Shown here piece by piece: positions 1-6,631 of a stretch of 27,178 bases of DNA (positions are counted from its first letter, which is position 1; every line of letters starts with the position of its first letter). The notes beneath the pieces are model-generated. The model was not told where the DNA came from, did not search any database, and worked only from the letters and a program-made list of their open reading frames with translations. The translations under genes were made by a program, and so were the position numbers. The stretch spans positions 1 to 27,178 of the forward strand of contig URII01000033.1 of assembly GCA_900547825.1 (NCBI GenBank), read 5' to 3'. The DNA is from an uncultured Porphyromonadaceae bacterium (GTDB taxonomy: Bacteria > Bacteroidota > Bacteroidia > Bacteroidales > Muribaculaceae).

Positions 1-361
1 GGTTGTCGGCCAGCGATGCGGAAACGGGGCGTGAGCCGGGGACTGATTTTGCGGAATGACGGGCGGTGCGGGCCGACCGGTCGACTACCACGACGCGCGG
101 ATCCATCAAGGGGAATTTGGCCTGCCCCAACCAACGTACATACTGGGAAAGGAGTGTTCGCATGGTGCCATCGGCGGAAGCGGGATCAACCACATATGCC
201 CGCACAAAGCCGCAGCTCATGCGCTGTCGCTCAAGTGCGTCAATGATGTGACGGTGGGGCTTGGACAGTCCATGTCCGAGCCAACGGCAGAAGCTCCACG
301 AGCGGGGAAAGCGTGGAGCGGGATGCCAGGTGTGGCGCGGAATATGGACGGACCGGAGCAT
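1..361 (-). CDS. Unrecognised GC-rich protein, 5' part only (3' end beyond window)
   Basis: Reading the minus strand from an ATG at 361, the frame stays open for 120 codons to the window edge; an in-frame TAA lies four codons upstream, so 361 is the first ATG. The predicted protein is rich in Arg, Trp and His near its start (WSFCRWLGHG around residues 27-36), then has a likely helix (IIDALERQR) and a strand-like stretch (RVVVVD). I recognise no family. The segment is about 63% GC against roughly 50% elsewhere, and third codon positions favour G or C in this frame, which supports coding but also keeps competing frames open on the plus strand. There is no signal peptide. Whether it is a real gene, and whether the GC bias means recent transfer or a lineage-specific gene, cannot be settled from this fragment. 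Confidence 0.45.
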   Translation of the reverse strand, partial: MLRSVHIPRHTWHPAPRFPRSWSFCRWLGHGLSKPHRHIIDALERQRMSCGFVRAYVVDPASADGTMRTLLSQYVRWLGQAKFPLMDPRVVVVDRSARTARHSAKSVPGSRPVSASLADN

Positions 362-516
362 GGCGCGAAGTTAAGGGTACCGTGTGGGGATTAGTGTGCG
401 AAAATGTCGGGAATGAAATATAGCACGCAAGTAATTGCGAAAATTTTTGGGCGCTCAGGAACAACTGCCTCGGGCGGGTTGTTGTATAGATAGTGTAAAT
501 ATCAATTTAAGTACAT

Positions 517-1083
517 ATGGAATCAATTATCAACACTCATATTCCTGAGTTTAAGGTGCAGGCCTACCATAATGGCGAGTTTAAAACTGTGACTGACAAG
601 GATGTGCTCGGCAAATGGGCTATATTTTTCTTCTATCCTGCCGATTTCACGTTTGTATGTCCTACCGAGCTGGAGGATATGGCCGACAAGTATGACGAGT
701 TTAAAAAGCTCGGAGTAGAGGTGTATTCCGTCAGCACCGATTCGCATTTCGTCCATAAGGCATGGCATGATACATCCGACAGCATAAAGAAGATACAGTA
801 TCCCATGCTTGCCGATCCTACCGGGCTTCTGAGCCGGGCGTTCGGCGTCATGATCGAGGAGGACGGTATGGCATACCGCGGTACATTCGTATGCAATCCC
901 GAGGGGCTGATCAAGCTTGTAGAGATACAGGACAACAGTATAGGACGAAATGCCGATGAACTTCTCCGCAAAGTGGAGGCCGCACAGTTTGTGGCGTCGC
1001 ACGACGGGGAAGTGTGTCCTGCAAAATGGCGTCAGGGTCAGGCCACGCTGAAGCCGAGTATAGATCTTGTAGGTAAAATCTGA
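517..1083 (+). CDS. ahpC: Alkyl hydroperoxide reductase subunit C (2-Cys peroxiredoxin)
   Basis: This 188-residue cytosolic peroxiredoxin reduces hydrogen peroxide and organic hydroperoxides and is recycled by AhpF. The peroxidatic cysteine is C48 in the classic FVCPTE motif (residues 46-51), preceded by FYPADFTF. The resolving cysteine is C167 in EVCPAKW near the C terminus, as in typical 2-Cys AhpC. Length matches the family (about 187). The ATG at 517 gives the expected N terminus; no Shine-Dalgarno is visible, which is normal for Bacteroidetes. It is first in the unit ahpC-ahpF-ThiE-like. A GC-rich hairpin lies between ahpC and ahpF, which could let ahpC be expressed above ahpF. I found no confident promoter or OxyR site upstream. 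Confidence 0.97.
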   Translation: MESIINTHIPEFKVQAYHNGEFKTVTDKDVLGKWAIFFFYPADFTFVCPTELEDMADKYDEFKKLGVEVYSVSTDSHFVHKAWHDTSDSIKKIQYPMLADPTGLLSRAFGVMIEEDGMAYRGTFVCNPEGLIKLVEIQDNSIGRNADELLRKVEAAQFVASHDGEVCPAKWRQGQATLKPSIDLVGKI

Positions 1084-1108
1084 TCTGTAGATTTATATAC
1101 GTCTTTTA

Positions 1109-1152
1109 TATGGCCCGGCTCAGGAGGATAACCTCTTTGTGGCCGGGCCATA
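1109..1152 (+). terminator. Hairpin between ahpC and ahpF (terminator, attenuator or processing site)
   Basis: An 11-base-pair perfect stem (1109-1119 with 1142-1152, core ATGGCCCGGC/GCCGGGCCAT) encloses a 22-base loop that can form a second small stem (GAGG 1124-1127 with CCTC 1132-1135, loop ATAA). It starts 26 bases after the ahpC stop. No clean T-run follows, so full termination is uncertain; partial termination or transcript stabilisation for ahpC are alternatives. Confidence 0.6.
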
Positions 1153-1188
1153 GTTACACATTAAAAATAATTAAATCATAATCAGTCT

Positions 1189-2748
1189 ATGCTTGACAAA
1201 AATATCATTGACCAGCTTAAATCAATATTTGCTAAGCTGAACACATATATTACATTCCGGATATCGGTGAAATCGTTTGCAGGGGATGAGGCCCGTGAAA
1301 TGAAATCGTTTCTTGACGATGTGGCTTCCGTTTCGCCACGATTATCAGTTGAGGCTGTGACGGCAGTTGTAGAAGCGCCAACGTTTGAGTTGCTGAAGGA
1401 TGGCAATCCTACAGGTATCAGTTTTTGCGGTATACCGAATGGACATGAGTTTACGACGCTTCTTATGGCAGTGCTGAATTGCGACGGACAAGGCAAGAAT
1501 CTCCCTGATCCCGGATTGGCCGAGCGTATCAGATCGCTTAACGGGCCGATAAGGTTGAGCACATATGTGTCGCTGACCTGCACGAATTGTCCTGATGTGG
1601 CGCAGGCGCTCAATGTCATAGCATTGCTGAATCCGTCGGTGGAAAACACTGTTATTGACGGCGCTGTGGTGCCCGACAGGGTAGAGGCTCTAAACATACA
1701 ATCTGTGCCTACGGTTTATGCGGACGGGAAACTGTTGAGTGTGGGCCGCTCATCGCTTGGCGAACTGCTTGACAAGCTTGAAAAACTATATGGAATTGCT
1801 GAGGGGGTGCATGAGGATGTTGTAAATGAGGTAGATGTATTGGTGATCGGTGCAGGGCCTGCGGGCACAGCTGCGGCTATATATTCGGCCCGCAAAGGGT
1901 TTGATACGGCATTGGTGGCAAAAACGGTAGGCGGCCAGGTAAAGGAAACAATGTCGATAGAGAATCTGATTTCTGTGCCCGAGACCACCGGACCTAAGCT
2001 TGCCGAGGATCTGCGGAACCATCTGAGCCATTATCCGGTGAAGGTGTTTGAAAACCGTTCGGTTGATTCGGTTGATTTTTCCGGTGTGCGAAAATCAGTG
2101 AGATGCGGAAATGAAGTGTTCTCGGCCAAGGCTGTGATTATAGCTACCGGAGCCGGATGGCGGCGTCTTTCAGTGCCGGGAGAGGAGGAACATATAGGTC
2201 ACGGAGTGGCGTTCTGCACCCATTGCGACGGGCCTTTCTACGCCGGCAAGCATGTGGCGGTGATAGGTGGCGGCAACTCGGGCATAGAGTCTGCCATAGA
2301 TCTGGCCGGAATATGCCCTGAGGTGGATGTATTCGAATTTATGGATGCATTGAAAGCAGATGAAGTGCTACAGGATAAAGCTCGCTCAATGAACAATATA
2401 AAAATCCATGCATCTGTTCAGGTTACCGAGATAATAGGTGACGGCAAAACTGTGAGCGGAATAAGGGTGAAGGACCGTGATTCGGGATCGGAACAGATAT
2501 ATCCGGTGCAGGGTGTTTTCGTGCAGATAGGGCTTACGGCCAACAGCGCTCCGTTCAAGGATATACTCCCGATGACGAAAGCATCGGAAATAATTGTGGA
2601 TGAACGTTGCCGCACCTCCATAAAAGGTGTATATGCCGCAGGTGATGTCACTAATGTGCCATATAAGCAGATTGTGATTGCCATGGGCGAGGGTGCCAAG
2701 GCCGCATTGGCCGCGTTCGACGATATGGTGAGAGGTGAATTAGGCTGA
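1189..2748 (+). CDS. ahpF: Alkyl hydroperoxide reductase subunit F (NADH:peroxiredoxin reductase)
   Basis: This 519-residue flavoprotein passes electrons from NADH through FAD and two disulfide centres to AhpC. Visible parts, in order: an N-terminal tandem thioredoxin-fold domain (about 1-200) with redox pair C131/C134 (LTCTNC); FAD-binding GAGPAG at 221-226; the thioredoxin-reductase-like redox pair C343/C346 (FCTHCD); NAD-binding GGGNSG at 360-365; and the second FAD motif VYAAGDV at 481-487. Length matches E. coli AhpF (521). It follows ahpC by 105 bases containing the hairpin, and the next gene starts 19 bases after its stop. All catalytic cysteines are present, so it should be active. 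Confidence 0.97.
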   Translation: MLDKNIIDQLKSIFAKLNTYITFRISVKSFAGDEAREMKSFLDDVASVSPRLSVEAVTAVVEAPTFELLKDGNPTGISFCGIPNGHEFTTLLMAVLNCDGQGKNLPDPGLAERIRSLNGPIRLSTYVSLTCTNCPDVAQALNVIALLNPSVENTVIDGAVVPDRVEALNIQSVPTVYADGKLLSVGRSSLGELLDKLEKLYGIAEGVHEDVVNEVDVLVIGAGPAGTAAAIYSARKGFDTALVAKTVGGQVKETMSIENLISVPETTGPKLAEDLRNHLSHYPVKVFENRSVDSVDFSGVRKSVRCGNEVFSAKAVIIATGAGWRRLSVPGEEEHIGHGVAFCTHCDGPFYAGKHVAVIGGGNSGIESAIDLAGICPEVDVFEFMDALKADEVLQDKARSMNNIKIHASVQVTEIIGDGKTVSGIRVKDRDSGSEQIYPVQGVFVQIGLTANSAPFKDILPMTKASEIIVDERCRTSIKGVYAAGDVTNVPYKQIVIAMGEGAKAALAAFDDMVRGELG

Positions 2749-2755
2749 TTTTTCG

Positions 2756-2763
2756 TATATTTG
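2756..2763 (+). promoter_or_regulatory. Possible -7 element upstream of the ThiE-like gene
   Basis: TATATTTG matches the Bacteroidetes TAnnTTTG element and ends 4 bases before the ATG at 2768. No TTG is found about 19-22 bases upstream, so this may be chance and the gene may simply be read through from ahpF. Confidence 0.25.
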
Positions 2764-2767
2764 TGGT

Positions 2768-3349
2768 ATGATACAATATAAGACAATACGTTCGGAGCGT
2801 TATTCGGCTTCCGAACAGGTGCAGATGGCCATAGAAGGTGGCTGCGGATGGATCGAATTTGATACGGAAAGTGTTAGGCCATGTGATGTCAGGGACATTC
2901 TTGAGCCAATCATCTCCATGACAAAGGAGGCCGGGGCATTCCTTGTTATTTCCGGAGATCCGGCTTTGGCAAAGGAATACGGCGTTCACGGAACATTACT
3001 TCAGAATGTGGAGGATAATCCTATGGCTGTTAGAGAGGATCTTGGCCCGGAAGCAGTGGTAGGGGTCAAGGTGAGGAATGCATCGGACATGTCACGCCTT
3101 ACGGGTGTGGATGTGGATTACACCGTGGTTGAGTTTGCAGGGGATTACAATGCCTTTGCATCCTTTGTGGCTGAATTGCGCGGAATAAATCCGGAGCTTC
3201 CTGTAGTGGCCGACGGTAATGTAGGCGTTGAGAATGCCAAGATGCTGATAGAGGCCGGCGTGTCAGGCGTCATATTGTCGCGCGGGTTTGTAGATGCGGC
3301 TGACCCTGTGGCCTATATGGCTGAAGCATTGGTTTCGGTGGCCCGATAG
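2768..3349 (+). CDS. ThiE-like TIM-barrel protein, probably not a functional thiamine phosphate synthase
   Basis: This 193-residue protein resembles the thiamine-phosphate synthase fold: a GVHGTLLQ segment where ThiE has GVHLGQ, a GVKVRN segment where ThiE has its Ser/His-containing strand, and a C-terminal PVVADGNVGVENAKML plus SGVILSRG pattern corresponding to the ThiE phosphate-binding loop and following strand. Several ThiE signature residues are altered or missing: GQxD is replaced by LQNVED, I see no TKD motif, and GG in the AIGGI loop becomes GN. The substrate is therefore unknown. It lies 19 bases after ahpF, so it probably shares the transcript. Its last 37 bases overlap the end of the convergent acyltransferase gene. 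No thi genes are present here. The fold assignment is by eye. Confidence 0.7.
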   Translation: MIQYKTIRSERYSASEQVQMAIEGGCGWIEFDTESVRPCDVRDILEPIISMTKEAGAFLVISGDPALAKEYGVHGTLLQNVEDNPMAVREDLGPEAVVGVKVRNASDMSRLTGVDVDYTVVEFAGDYNAFASFVAELRGINPELPVVADGNVGVENAKMLIEAGVSGVILSRGFVDAADPVAYMAEALVSVAR

Positions 3350-4068
3350 TTTTCAGGAAGGGCGTCGTTTATTACCTTAAAACTGTCGTTCATCAGTTTC
3401 GGGAGATCATGACCTTCTTCTCCGGGAAGTATGGGGCGGTGTATAGTAAGATGTATATGGCCCCAATGGGGTAGTTTCTTAAAACGGGGAAGCACATTGA
3501 ATGCTCCGTCAATGGTCAGCGGCACAACAGGCAGGTTGAATTCCATGGCCAGCCGGTAGGCTCCTTTTTTGAACCGGCGCATTTTTCCGTTCCATGTACG
3601 CGCCCCTTCGGGGAACACTACCAACGACATGCCGCCGCTAAGGCGCATTTCAGCTTCCTGGAGAGTCTTCTTCACCGCTTTAGGTGATGAGTTATCCACG
3701 AATATCTGCCCTGATTTATAACATGCGAATCCTACCAGAGGTATTTTCCGGAGACTCTGTTTCATCATCCACCTGAAATTGTGGCCTAAATAGCCGTAGA
3801 CCGTAAATATGTCGTAGGCTCCCTGATGGTTGGCGACGAAGACATAGGAAGTGGATCTGTCAATGTTCTCACGCCCTGTTACGGTGACCCTTACCAAGGC
3901 CAGCCAGCACATTGCGCGGGCCCATGCCACTTCCGGATAATAGCCCATTTTTTTACCGAATCCTATGGCAGAGAAAAAAATGGTTATCAGGGCAGTGATC
4001 ACTGTGACTATGAGCATCATTGGCATCATAATCAATATCTGATAGATGCGATAGAGCAGAAGTTTCAT
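3313..4068 (-). CDS. 1-acyl-sn-glycerol-3-phosphate acyltransferase (PlsC family)
   Basis: A 251-residue membrane-bound acyltransferase expected to transfer an acyl chain to lysophosphatidic acid in phospholipid synthesis. A hydrophobic N-terminal segment (about 9-36) likely anchors it in the inner membrane. Family motifs are visible: block I NHQGAYD (catalytic H81 and D86), block II around GQIFVD (120-125), block III FPEGAR (152-157, Glu-Gly for substrate binding) and block IV VVPLTIDG (181-188). Length is normal. It is downstream of the L,D-transpeptidase with a 39-base gap, so the two are probably cotranscribed. Its 3' end overlaps the oppositely oriented ThiE-like gene by 37 bases. PlsC is the most likely role, but related lysophospholipid acyltransferases cannot be excluded. 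Confidence 0.9.
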   Translation of the reverse strand: MKLLLYRIYQILIMMPMMLIVTVITALITIFFSAIGFGKKMGYYPEVAWARAMCWLALVRVTVTGRENIDRSTSYVFVANHQGAYDIFTVYGYLGHNFRWMMKQSLRKIPLVGFACYKSGQIFVDNSSPKAVKKTLQEAEMRLSGGMSLVVFPEGARTWNGKMRRFKKGAYRLAMEFNLPVVPLTIDGAFNVLPRFKKLPHWGHIHLTIHRPILPGEEGHDLPKLMNDSFKVINDALPENYRATETNASAI

Positions 4069-4107
4069 GGTAAGGTACAGGATTATTGTGTATTGCGGGA
4101 TTTGATG

Positions 4108-4797
4108 TTACATATCTGCGATAGAATCCGGGACCACTGGCTTGCGTATGGGTTCTGATTTAGGGGTGGATTCTTTCTTTATAATGGAGGACACACGCTC
4201 CTCGCCTTTTATATCGTCGGGAAGGATTGTAACTTTTGTGTCCTTGTTGACCATCGCTTTCAGTTTTACAATATTCTCGTTGTGCAGCCGGATGCAGCCG
4301 TGGGACGAGCGGCCCGGAATGGAGCCCGGAGCATTTGTGCCGTGTATGCCGATCCCGTAAAATCCGGGTGTGCGCAGATGTATGAAAAAGGGGCCATAGC
4401 ATTTCTGGCCGGTATCCTTATAGGTCCAGTCGGTAGAATTGTATACACCTATAATGGAGAATGTGCCTTCGGGAGTGGTACAGTCGTCGGATTTTTTCTT
4501 TTGTCCGCGGTTGCGGGCCACGCATACGGGAAATGTGGCCAAAGTGTCGCCGAACATATTCACCACATACAGCCGCATCTTGCGTTTGTTGATTATAATG
4601 TTCCGGGTCATAGGGAGGGAAGCCGGCGGCAATGCAAGTGCATCGTCAAGCTGCTCGCGCACTTCTATGTCGGGGAGCTTGGGCTCTTTAGTGCCTTCAT
4701 ACATCATGATCAGTTTCTCGAGGCGGGCGGAGAATCCTGATGCGGAGACGTGAAAGCATAGAGCCGTTGAAAGTATAATGAATATTAAATATTTCAT
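4108..4797 (-). CDS. Periplasmic L,D-transpeptidase (YkuD domain)
   Basis: A 229-residue exported enzyme of the YkuD family, which forms 3-3 peptidoglycan crosslinks or attaches proteins to the wall. Residues 1-20 form a signal peptide (KYLIFIILSTALCFHVSA); Cys14 is not in a proper lipobox, so Sec signal peptidase I cleavage is more likely. The catalytic domain covers about 66-193, with IHGTNAPGS at 151-159 and the active site SHGCIRL at 165-171 (His166, nucleophile Cys168, Arg170). A lysine- and proline-rich tail (about 197-229) follows, of unknown purpose. The TTG-free ATG at 4797 is the natural start. It is transcribed divergently from guaB across a 247-base spacer and probably heads an operon with the PlsC gene. 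Which crosslink it makes is not predictable. Confidence 0.93.
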   Translation of the reverse strand: MKYLIFIILSTALCFHVSASGFSARLEKLIMMYEGTKEPKLPDIEVREQLDDALALPPASLPMTRNIIINKRKMRLYVVNMFGDTLATFPVCVARNRGQKKKSDDCTTPEGTFSIIGVYNSTDWTYKDTGQKCYGPFFIHLRTPGFYGIGIHGTNAPGSIPGRSSHGCIRLHNENIVKLKAMVNKDTKVTILPDDIKGEERVSSIIKKESTPKSEPIRKPVVPDSIADM

Positions 4798-4841
4798 AGC
4801 AGTGGAATAACTACATTATGCCCATATTATTTTTGAGTGTG

Positions 4842-4857
4842 CAAAAATACAAAAATA
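4842..4857 (-). promoter_or_regulatory. Candidate tandem -7 elements for the L,D-transpeptidase operon
   Basis: On the minus strand two consecutive TATTTTTG copies (4857-4850 and 4849-4842) match TAnnTTTG, 44-60 bases upstream of the start codon. Neither has a TTG at the usual -33 distance, so this is a partial match. The rest of the 4798-5044 spacer is AT-rich near the transpeptidase and G-rich near 4920-4965 and holds no gene I can support. Confidence 0.4.
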
Positions 4858-4975
4858 TCACGGCATTAGAAATATAAAAAGGCCTTAGGATATTTATTTT
4901 TATTGAATTTGCCACTATAGGGGATGTAATGGCGGGGACAAGGGACTGAACGGGACGGAGGGCTGAATAAAACGA

Positions 4976-5006
4976 TTGGATTTATCGGCAAAAAATTGTA
5001 TCTTTG
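4976..5006 (+). promoter_or_regulatory. guaB promoter (Bacteroidetes housekeeping type)
   Basis: TTG at 4976-4978, a 20-base spacer and TATCTTTG at 4999-5006 match the Bacteroidetes -33/-7 consensus. Transcription would start near 5011-5014, giving a leader of about 30 bases before the ATG at 5045. This promoter rules out the upstream in-frame TTG at 4976 as the start codon, because that TTG is the -33 element itself. Confidence 0.8.
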
Positions 5007-5044
5007 CAGGCAATAAATTTTTCAACACCAGTCATAGAATAAGT

Positions 5045-6523
5045 ATGTCATTTATTGCCGACAGAGTAAAAATGGACGGATTGACATTTGATGATGTTCT
5101 GTTAATTCCGGCCTATTCCGAGGTACTTCCACGCGAAGTGAATCTTACCACACGTTTCTCACGCAACATTGCATTGAATGTGCCGCTTGTATCGGCGGCC
5201 ATGGACACTGTGACAGAAGCCCATCTTGCCATAGCGATAGCCCGCGAAGGCGGAATAGGGGTGATACATAAAAATATGTCGATAGCCGAACAGGCCAGGC
5301 AGGTACACGCGGTGAAGCGTGCCGAGAACGGCATGATATATGATCCTGTCACCATTCTGCGGGGAAGCACGGTGAAAGATGCTTTGAACATGATGAGCGA
5401 ATACCATATAGGCGGCATACCCGTTGTGGATGAGAACCGCAGGCTTGTCGGTATCGTTACAAACCGCGATCTGAGGTTTGAGAGAGACCTTAACCGGCGC
5501 ATTGACGAGGTCATGACATCCGAGGGACTCATAACTACCAATCAGTCAACTAACTTAGAGGAAGCTGCCGACATACTTCAGCAGCATAAGATAGAGAAAC
5601 TTCCGGTGGTTGACGGCGAGGGCCGCCTTATCGGGCTGGTTACGTATAAGGACATAACCAAGGCCAAGGACAAACCCAACGCATGCAAGGACTCGCTCGG
5701 ACGGCTCCGTGTGGCTGCGGGTATAGGTGTCACTCCTGACAGCATGGAACGTGCCACAGCCTTAGTGGAGGCCGGGGCTGACGCCATAGTGATAGACACT
5801 GCCCATGGCCACACACGCGGTGTTATCGGTGTGTTGCGGGCAGTCAAGGAGAAATATCCTGCCATTGATGTGGTTGTGGGCAACATCGCTACCGGAGAGG
5901 CCGCCAAATATCTTGTGGAGAATGGAGCGGACGGAGTGAAAGTGGGCATAGGCCCGGGCTCTATATGCACAACCCGTGTGATAGCAGGTGTGGGGGTGCC
6001 GCAGCTGACAGCTATTTATGATGTTGCCAAGGCGCTGGAAGGCACAGGAGTGCCTATAATCGCAGATGGCGGCATACGGTATTCCGGCGACATAGTAAAG
6101 GCATTGGCTGCCGGAGGATCGTGTGTGATGCTTGGCGGGATGCTGGCAGGTGTGGAAGAATCGCCCGGCGACACTATCATATATAATGGCCGTAAGTATA
6201 AGACCTACCGAGGCATGGGATCGCTCGAGGCAATGGAAAAAGGCTCGAAGGACAGATATTTCCAAGGCAATGAAACAGATGCCAAGAAGTTAGTGCCGGA
6301 AGGAATTGCGGCGCGGGTGCCGTATAAAGGCTCGCTATATGAGGTTACATATCAGATGCTCGGAGGTTTGCGCTCAGGCATGGGATATTGCGGGGCACGG
6401 GATATCGATGCATTGCATCGCGCACAGTTTACCCGCATAACAAATGCCGGCATACGTGAGAGCCATCCCCATGACGTGTCGATAACCAGCGAGGCTCCCA
6501 ACTACAGCACGGTATCGCAATAA
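5045..6523 (+). CDS. guaB: Inosine-5'-monophosphate dehydrogenase
   Basis: This 492-residue enzyme oxidises IMP to XMP with NAD, the rate-limiting step of guanine nucleotide synthesis. The start at 5045 (MSFIADRVKMDGLTFDD) fits the family length of about 490; a longer frame from TTG 4976 overlaps the promoter. Domains: N-terminal barrel part (1-95), paired CBS domains (about 98-205, with GGIPVVD at 123-129 and KLPVVD at 185-190), then the rest of the barrel with phosphate loop GIGPGS (301-306), catalytic Cys308 in SICTT, DGGIRYSGD (341-349), the flap RGMGS (389-393) and the catalytic Arg404-Tyr405 pair. It has its own promoter and is followed by a terminator-like hairpin, so it is probably monocistronic. 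Confidence 0.98.
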   Translation: MSFIADRVKMDGLTFDDVLLIPAYSEVLPREVNLTTRFSRNIALNVPLVSAAMDTVTEAHLAIAIAREGGIGVIHKNMSIAEQARQVHAVKRAENGMIYDPVTILRGSTVKDALNMMSEYHIGGIPVVDENRRLVGIVTNRDLRFERDLNRRIDEVMTSEGLITTNQSTNLEEAADILQQHKIEKLPVVDGEGRLIGLVTYKDITKAKDKPNACKDSLGRLRVAAGIGVTPDSMERATALVEAGADAIVIDTAHGHTRGVIGVLRAVKEKYPAIDVVVGNIATGEAAKYLVENGADGVKVGIGPGSICTTRVIAGVGVPQLTAIYDVAKALEGTGVPIIADGGIRYSGDIVKALAAGGSCVMLGGMLAGVEESPGDTIIYNGRKYKTYRGMGSLEAMEKGSKDRYFQGNETDAKKLVPEGIAARVPYKGSLYEVTYQMLGGLRSGMGYCGARDIDALHRAQFTRITNAGIRESHPHDVSITSEAPNYSTVSQ

Positions 6524-6532
6524 AATATAAAT

Positions 6533-6573
6533 CGGATTACCCTGAGGAATACAATATTCCGCCGGGTAATCCG
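6533..6573 (+). terminator. Terminator-like hairpin after guaB
   Basis: A 10-base-pair outer stem (6533-6542 with 6564-6573, CGGATTACCC/GGGTAATCCG) and an inner 6-base-pair stem (GGAATA 6546-6551 with TATTCC 6555-6560, loop CAA) form a long near-continuous hairpin 10 bases after the guaB stop. The downstream T content is modest (TTCCATTAT). It separates guaB from the PPIase operon. Confidence 0.7.
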
Positions 6574-6631
6574 TTCCATTATAGGGTGTAATTTACCCGA
6601 TATGATCAAGCCTATTTAATTCTAAATCTAC

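Noticed and set aside
56..394. Plus-strand frame of 112 codons at the GC-rich left edge
   Set aside because: Overlaps the longer minus-strand open frame; its composition looks like a GC-rich shadow with many low-complexity Arg/Gly/Ala codons. The minus frame has better protein-like features, though neither is certain.
523..1002. Minus-strand frame of 159 codons
   Set aside because: Antisense to ahpC, which is fully supported by both catalytic cysteines.
4282..4740. Plus-strand frame of 152 codons
   Set aside because: Antisense to the L,D-transpeptidase, whose YkuD motifs are unmistakable.
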